NCBI GenBank assembly: GCA_029582165.1
Contig: CM055879.1
Location: forward strand, 40,553,713-40,617,712
DNA: 64,000 nucleotides
Direction: 5' to 3'
Origin: Portulaca oleracea
Taxonomy: Eukaryota; Streptophyta; Magnoliopsida; Caryophyllales; Portulacaceae
Shown here: positions 58,908-64,000 of the stretch, piece after piece
Position numbering within the stretch: position 1 is the stretch's first letter
Layout: the number at the start of each line of letters is the position of its first letter
The notes under the pieces: model-generated
Told to the model about the DNA's origin: nothing
Seen by the model: the letters and a program-made list of their open reading frames with translations, nothing else
Database searches by the model: none
Position numbers and translations under genes: made by a program

Positions 58908-61496
58908 TATAACCACAACATGGAAATTTTGAAATTGTCATCTAAGCCAAGATTTGACACTTGTCACAAGACTATGTAATCACGGATGGAGTTGAAAATT
59001 TCGACAACATGTTTAAGAAGATGATTAAAGTAATTAATGAGATATATATTGTAATAAGACAGAGGATTAGGGAAGAAATAAACCAGTTTTGGGGAGGTAG
59101 GTTGACATCCGTGATTAATTCAACTCACATTGGAATGGTACGTATCTTTTCTTGTAAGACACCTTAATTAGTGTAAGTAATGTTAGGTATTATTCCCATC
59201 AGAAAACCTAGCTATATTTGATCATCACTTCGTACGGGATCCTCTTGGACCATATACGTTGTTCATCTGTCCTCCAACTTCTACCTCAAACTAAAGTCCT
59301 TATGTATTCATAAATGATCTTTCTCTCTTTCATTATTGTAACTCACTGCAACAACTAATGTTAGTAAACAAATAAACATATATATATATATATAGGCTAT
59401 AGCTTGGTGGTGTCCTACATATTATTTCTTTGAAGGAATTTGATAATAATTAGTAACTGATCCCTTTTCCAAAAGTATATATTATATATATGCTTCTTTA
59501 ATTTAAAAGTTTTTGCTACCCACATTGTATTATTATTTTACTTTACTATCAAAATTTATTAAAATTGAAAAAAAAATTGCAACCCTATATATAAATTTCA
59601 CTATATATAGAACAGGCTAACCAACATACATGATTACTATAATACAAATCCTAAAATGAGTTAAGTATGACCAAAAATTAAATTTCAGACATTTTCAACA
59701 ATGAGAGTTTGGATGTACACCAACTTAAATATATATGATCTAAATGTGGCTATAAAAATGGTAGATGATCGACATGATCACTTAATTAATATGATCCAAA
59801 TGTGACTATAAACATACATGTGGTGTTTTCTTTGCAAAATAAAATAACATAAAATAATAAAGATGGTTGTAATCTAAGAAATTTGTGGGTCCAAATTATT
59901 ACAGCATGTATTTTGGTAAATTTTGTTCCCGTTGATATTTTTTTTTTTTGGTTAAACATCTGTAAAATGGAGACCAGGTAACAATTGTTTAACTCTGCTT
60001 ATTATGTACTGTAGCTCACAAGTTTGTCATGTACACTACAAGTAGCAGGAGAAAATAAATTATGAGGATATGGTCCCTCCATATATGCTGGGATGATCGA
60101 AATTGGGAGCAGCCGTCTTTTCATTGGGAGCAGCCGTCTTTTAATTTGTCCATCAGTTGTGCATACATTATATTCATACGTTGGGTTCCTTAATTGCAAA
60201 GTGTTCTCCAACAACCATTCATATCAGGATTTCACGATTCATTAGCTGCTCCTGCATTGTCAATCAATGTAACAGACAAAAGGCCTCTTCATACGGTTGT
60301 GGAAAATTCGTCATATCTAAATATCTGAATTTATCCGATCTGAATTAAATCGAGTTTAATTATCAATTTTTTGTCCGGATTTAAAATTTGAACAATTCAA
60401 TCGTGTCCAATTTTTAAATCAGGTCGGGTTCAAGGTAAGAAATAAGTTATATTTTTTGGCACATCGGCCAATAAAGGGTACCAACGCTAGAATTCAGGTA
60501 TAGCTTGAATGTGAATACAAGATTCATGATTGTACTTGCCAAATTTTTCTTTCTTCAATCAGGCAAAATTCTTTTGGTAGAGTTAAGTTTTCACCATTCA
60601 AGGTCCTATGCTATTCCACAATCAATAGCTTAAATGATGCACATGGTGTGTAATATTTAGGATGTGGATTATTATCACCCATTGGCATTACTTGAAACTA
60701 GTCTTAAACCCAAGTGATGCACCATTTTTACATTCGCCAAACTGAAAATCTGAAAATATCCGTAAAATAACGTGTAGTGATTTGATTCTGAACACTATTT
60801 GGCCTATATGGAGTTCTATCACGCTCTATGTTACCACACCATATTTCCTTTTATGCTAATATAATTAGGTATCTATCTTTAAAAAAAATGTATAACTAGG
60901 TACACTATACCCATGTGGTATGTAGTATGTACACTTTGGACATTTTATTTTTCACCAAATAGATTCTAAATACCGGTTACGATGATAAATTGAGACGGAG
61001 AATTAGTCATGTCTTATGATAAGAATACGTCCAATTCTATCATTATATAAAAGAAGTTACACCAAAGTAGGGGGAACTTCATGAACAAAAGTTAGCTAAC
61101 TTTACTAGTGATTATATAAAATCAGATAATAGACATCATGAAGCAACTGCTTAACCTCTCTAGGAGGATCATCTAATTACATAACAAACTAAACAAGTGT
61201 TGCCAACAATTGAAGATGAACAAATTGCAAAACACTCATACAAAGGTCATGCAGACAGGAAGATTACTGAATCTTTATATTACTGATTTCTTATACCTGC
61301 AACAAAGTGCATGTTTACAGTATGAAGGCCTTATTTCATTGTTAGAAAGATCCTATGTTATGTCCCTATGAGGCAGATGACCATAAAAACTGGCCACCTG
61401 CTCGCCAAAGGATAAAAGCTACAATACTTGCATGATCAAGAAAACTGGGGGAAAAAAAGAATAAGCTAATGGTACAAAAGGGACTAATATCATCAA
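58908..61496. other. AT-rich intergenic region
   Basis: No gene supported. Contains a TA dinucleotide run (about 59376-59395) and a short direct duplication of TTGGGAGCAGCCGTCTTTT near 60102-60141. Confidence 0.5.
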
Positions 61497-63384
61497 CTAT
61501 ATAATCATGCTCTCAGATTGTATCGCTGACAGACACTTTGCCAGAGAACACAGGAATCGGTTGAGTGATTTTTCGGCAGCTGTAAGCTCGGCGCTCTTTT
61601 CTTGTTCAGCACTCTGACGATCCTGTGCAGTGTGCACTTTCCGAACAAGTCTCCGCAACTCCTGTATCACGAAGAATGCATCGCCGCCAAAATGTCAAGA
61701 GAAAATGATGCGCGATAAGAACAAAGGTTGAGCTAAGATATCAAAAGTCTTTCATATATTTAGCAATATTTTAGGATAGCAAAATAAGGAGATTCACCCA
61801 TACATTTATGCCCTTTGTGGCACAGGTGGACAGAAAAAAAAAACCTTTAATTCTCAGGAGAAATAGGCTGAACGTCATCAAAGAAGAGGGTATGGTATTG
61901 ACATCAATTGAAGTCGACTTTCTACTTTCATACAAAACTATGGAAAAATGGACGTCTGGGAGGTTCATTTTCCCTTTATGGGGTGCAAATTCAGGCACAA
62001 TACCATTTCCGAAGATTCACCAAAAACAACACATCCAGAATAACTAACATCAGGAAGAAAAATTTACTTCTATCAAATTTCAATTCAAAATGAACTTCGT
62101 CATTCTTTGCCTATTTGTCGTTCTCATGTCCAACATAACACCCCCTGACCCCCATCACTTGGAGCTTGAACCTTCTAGGCAAGACCACAGTATCAGTGTT
62201 CAAGTGTGACGTGTAGGGTGTATTCACATGAAAAGGCCAAGGGATGTACTCCTATCCAGTTTCACAATTTGGCGACTCAATCCATCTCCGTGCATCGTCA
62301 ATTGGTCACACAAAATCCCCCCGACTCTTGAGGTACAGTGCCCTCCCCCCAAACTTCCCTAGAAATGCACATTAACCAACCAAAATGTAGTGGACCCATG
62401 ACCCATCACCAGTTTTTTCTCTTTTTCTGGTGGTGGTGGGGGGGGGGGTCACTTACAACCTAACATGCCCATTTTGTAAGCAATTTTGATGAACATCAAC
62501 ACACATGACAGAACAAAATCAAACTATATTTTTGCAAAACAAATAAAAAGGCAATTGTGTTTTCCAAAATTGATGTTTTCAGTCATATTCATGAGAAAAA
62601 TATCATTTCAAGATATGGAGATGTTAGGATAAAGAAAAGGCACTAAGAATTTTGAGTTCTGAAGGAGATATGGACAACTATGAGTATGACCCAACATCCA
62701 GAACTGGGAAAATTCGGTAACAGTTCCTTATAAACATTGTTTGTTTTCGGAAACTAGGAAATAAGAAGTAAAACAGGTCATGCTTTAACACATGGACAAA
62801 CATTGGTTTGAGCATGTCCACTGTTAGGAAAGGGATCCACAACAGAGAATGGGGATCTTTCTTCCAAAGAATATCATGCTCTGAGGGAGTTCGTTATCTA
62901 CAATAGCAATATATGTTTTAGTTACCATAAAAACTTTCATAACCTGATATAGAGGTGGCCTAAACAACAGAAGGGGAGAAATACATGTGAATATGAGAGG
63001 AAATGCTAATTTGTACAGAAGAGAGTCTATCGTGAGGTACGTTCCGAGTTGCATAACTAAAGCCCAGAACGTCGTCGGCACTCAAAACCAGAAACAGCAG
63101 AAAGTGCACTAGTGAACTATGACCCTCGCTATTATACCGAAGATCTAGTTATACAGCTACACAGCGGGGAGTCATCAAAGGAAAATCAATGTCAGTTTTA
63201 TCTAGTGAACAGCATGAATTCTAGTGAAGAAGTTAAACCTAAAATATTCAAAATAGTAATACTCAAAAGTTACCTGGCGATCAAACTCTACTTCAACTGA
63301 ATAAACTTCATTGCTTATCTGTATGTCCTTGTTAACAAACCCGTCAAACCATTTGTTTGCTAGGATGAGGTGATCACCTGAAAC
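61497..63384 (-). CDS. 3' end of an unidentified multi-exon gene
   Basis: Two exons can be read on the minus strand. The penultimate is 63384-63274 (or from 63377 if the stronger TTTCAG acceptor is used) and encodes a stretch ending VEVEFDRQ before the donor CAG|GTAACT. The last is 61661-61497 (acceptor GATACAG|G). It begins ELRRLVRKVHTAQDRQ and continues with an Ala/Glu/Lys-rich helical, possibly coiled-coil segment, then LNRFLCSLAKCLSAIQ, and stops after SMII. The phase is 0 on both sides, and the amino-acid composition is clearly protein-like against an AT-rich background. The upstream exons lie further right, probably beyond the window. I do not recognise the family. Confidence 0.6.
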
Positions 63385-64000
63385 CTACGAAAGCAGTTCT
63401 TAGTCAGTTACATTCATGAAAACTTGGCAGCTCACAGAACGAAAAAAATATGTTTATTTACATTGAATCATGCATTAAAAATAATCTCGATTTGATAAAA
63501 AGAGCAGACAGAAGGTGCCATTGACAGGATTAGGACTCTCAACAAGGAATATTAGAGCAGAGAAATGTGAGACGAGAGAAGACAACTACATATTATAGCA
63601 GCAAGGGTGTCACTGACATGGCCACCAATGAGCTAGAAGGTTACCGATAACCTCCTATACAAGGTCATCAACGGCTAATAAGTGGAGAGTTATTATACTT
63701 AGCTCCTCAAGCTGGAAGCCAAAGAGGAAGTAGGTTACCATAGCCCCCGTCTAGCTCATTGAAATATTGGTCACTGGAAGTGGTACATCAGATATCCTTG
63801 TGCAGTTGTCATTATGAAGCACCTAAACTAAACTTTTACCACCTGGGCTTAACATCATCAGAAAGATCACGTTAGCATCAAGGTTGCTAGATTCCCAGGT
63901 GGAATAATGCTGAATTTAAGAGAAGAAATTCTCGAAAGGCTCAAAGATGTTGGTTTAACCTGCCCTCTTCATTATGGTACTGCAGCTTAACTCAAAGTGG
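63385..64000. other. Window end, no further exon assigned
   Basis: Possibly intron of the gene ending at 61497. A short plus-strand frame at about 63909-63992 looks mildly protein-like but is too short to call. Confidence 0.4.

Overview
This is nuclear DNA from a flowering plant, most likely a eudicot. The window has AT-rich intergenic sequence, split genes with GT-AG introns, plant gene families (an ER-resident HSP90 and thaumatin-like proteins) and dense plant transposons: Stowaway-type MITEs, hAT, CACTA, a Cassandra 5S-bearing solo LTR, and a giant Ty3/gypsy element. The sequence alone does not identify the species.

Host genes. A small conserved two-pass membrane protein lies at 1977-2324 (-). 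A complete 15-exon HSP90.7/GRP94 (SHEPHERD-type) chaperone gene lies at 9475-14559 (+); it ends in KDEL and has a textbook ER-stress element in its promoter. One thaumatin-like protein gene at 17354-19717 (-) has a second exon 1.4 kb away that adds a hydrophobic tail. A second, short intronless thaumatin-like gene lies at 57155-57913 (-). Two 3'-terminal exons of an unidentified gene (-) lie at 61497-63384.

Mobile DNA. Between the two thaumatin-like genes the window is mostly transposons: a CACTA element (20651-22181) with a Cassandra solo LTR inside it, a hAT element (23376-24244), a solo LTR (24910-25790) and a second solo LTR (27089-29265) hit by a Tat-type LTR (27320-28495). A Tat-lineage (Ogre/Retand-like) retrotransposon fills 32497-51627 and reads on the minus strand. 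It has a complete 5' LTR, PBS, decayed gag-pro-RT-RH-archaeal RH-INT, a truncated 3' LTR, and a 34-bp satellite-like array beside the 3' LTR.

The most interesting part is the 10 kb between INT and the array. It carries two genes on the strand opposite to gag-pol, each with its own TATA box. The first is a six-exon plant mobile domain (PMD) gene. The second is a protein with a plant retroelement-associated domain of unknown function. A short palindrome, GAACCC-GTCT-GGGTTC and variants, recurs about 25 times in the non-coding parts of this element. It sits upstream of the LTR promoter and of both antisense promoters.

The LTR plus about 4 kb of flank is present twice (27320-32474 and 50482-55595). 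The left junction at 32475-32503 carries a 29-bp templated insert with 3- and 7-bp microhomologies. It looks like a replication-based tandem duplication of about 23 kb followed by loss of one element body to a solo LTR. A haplotype mis-join in the assembly is the main alternative.
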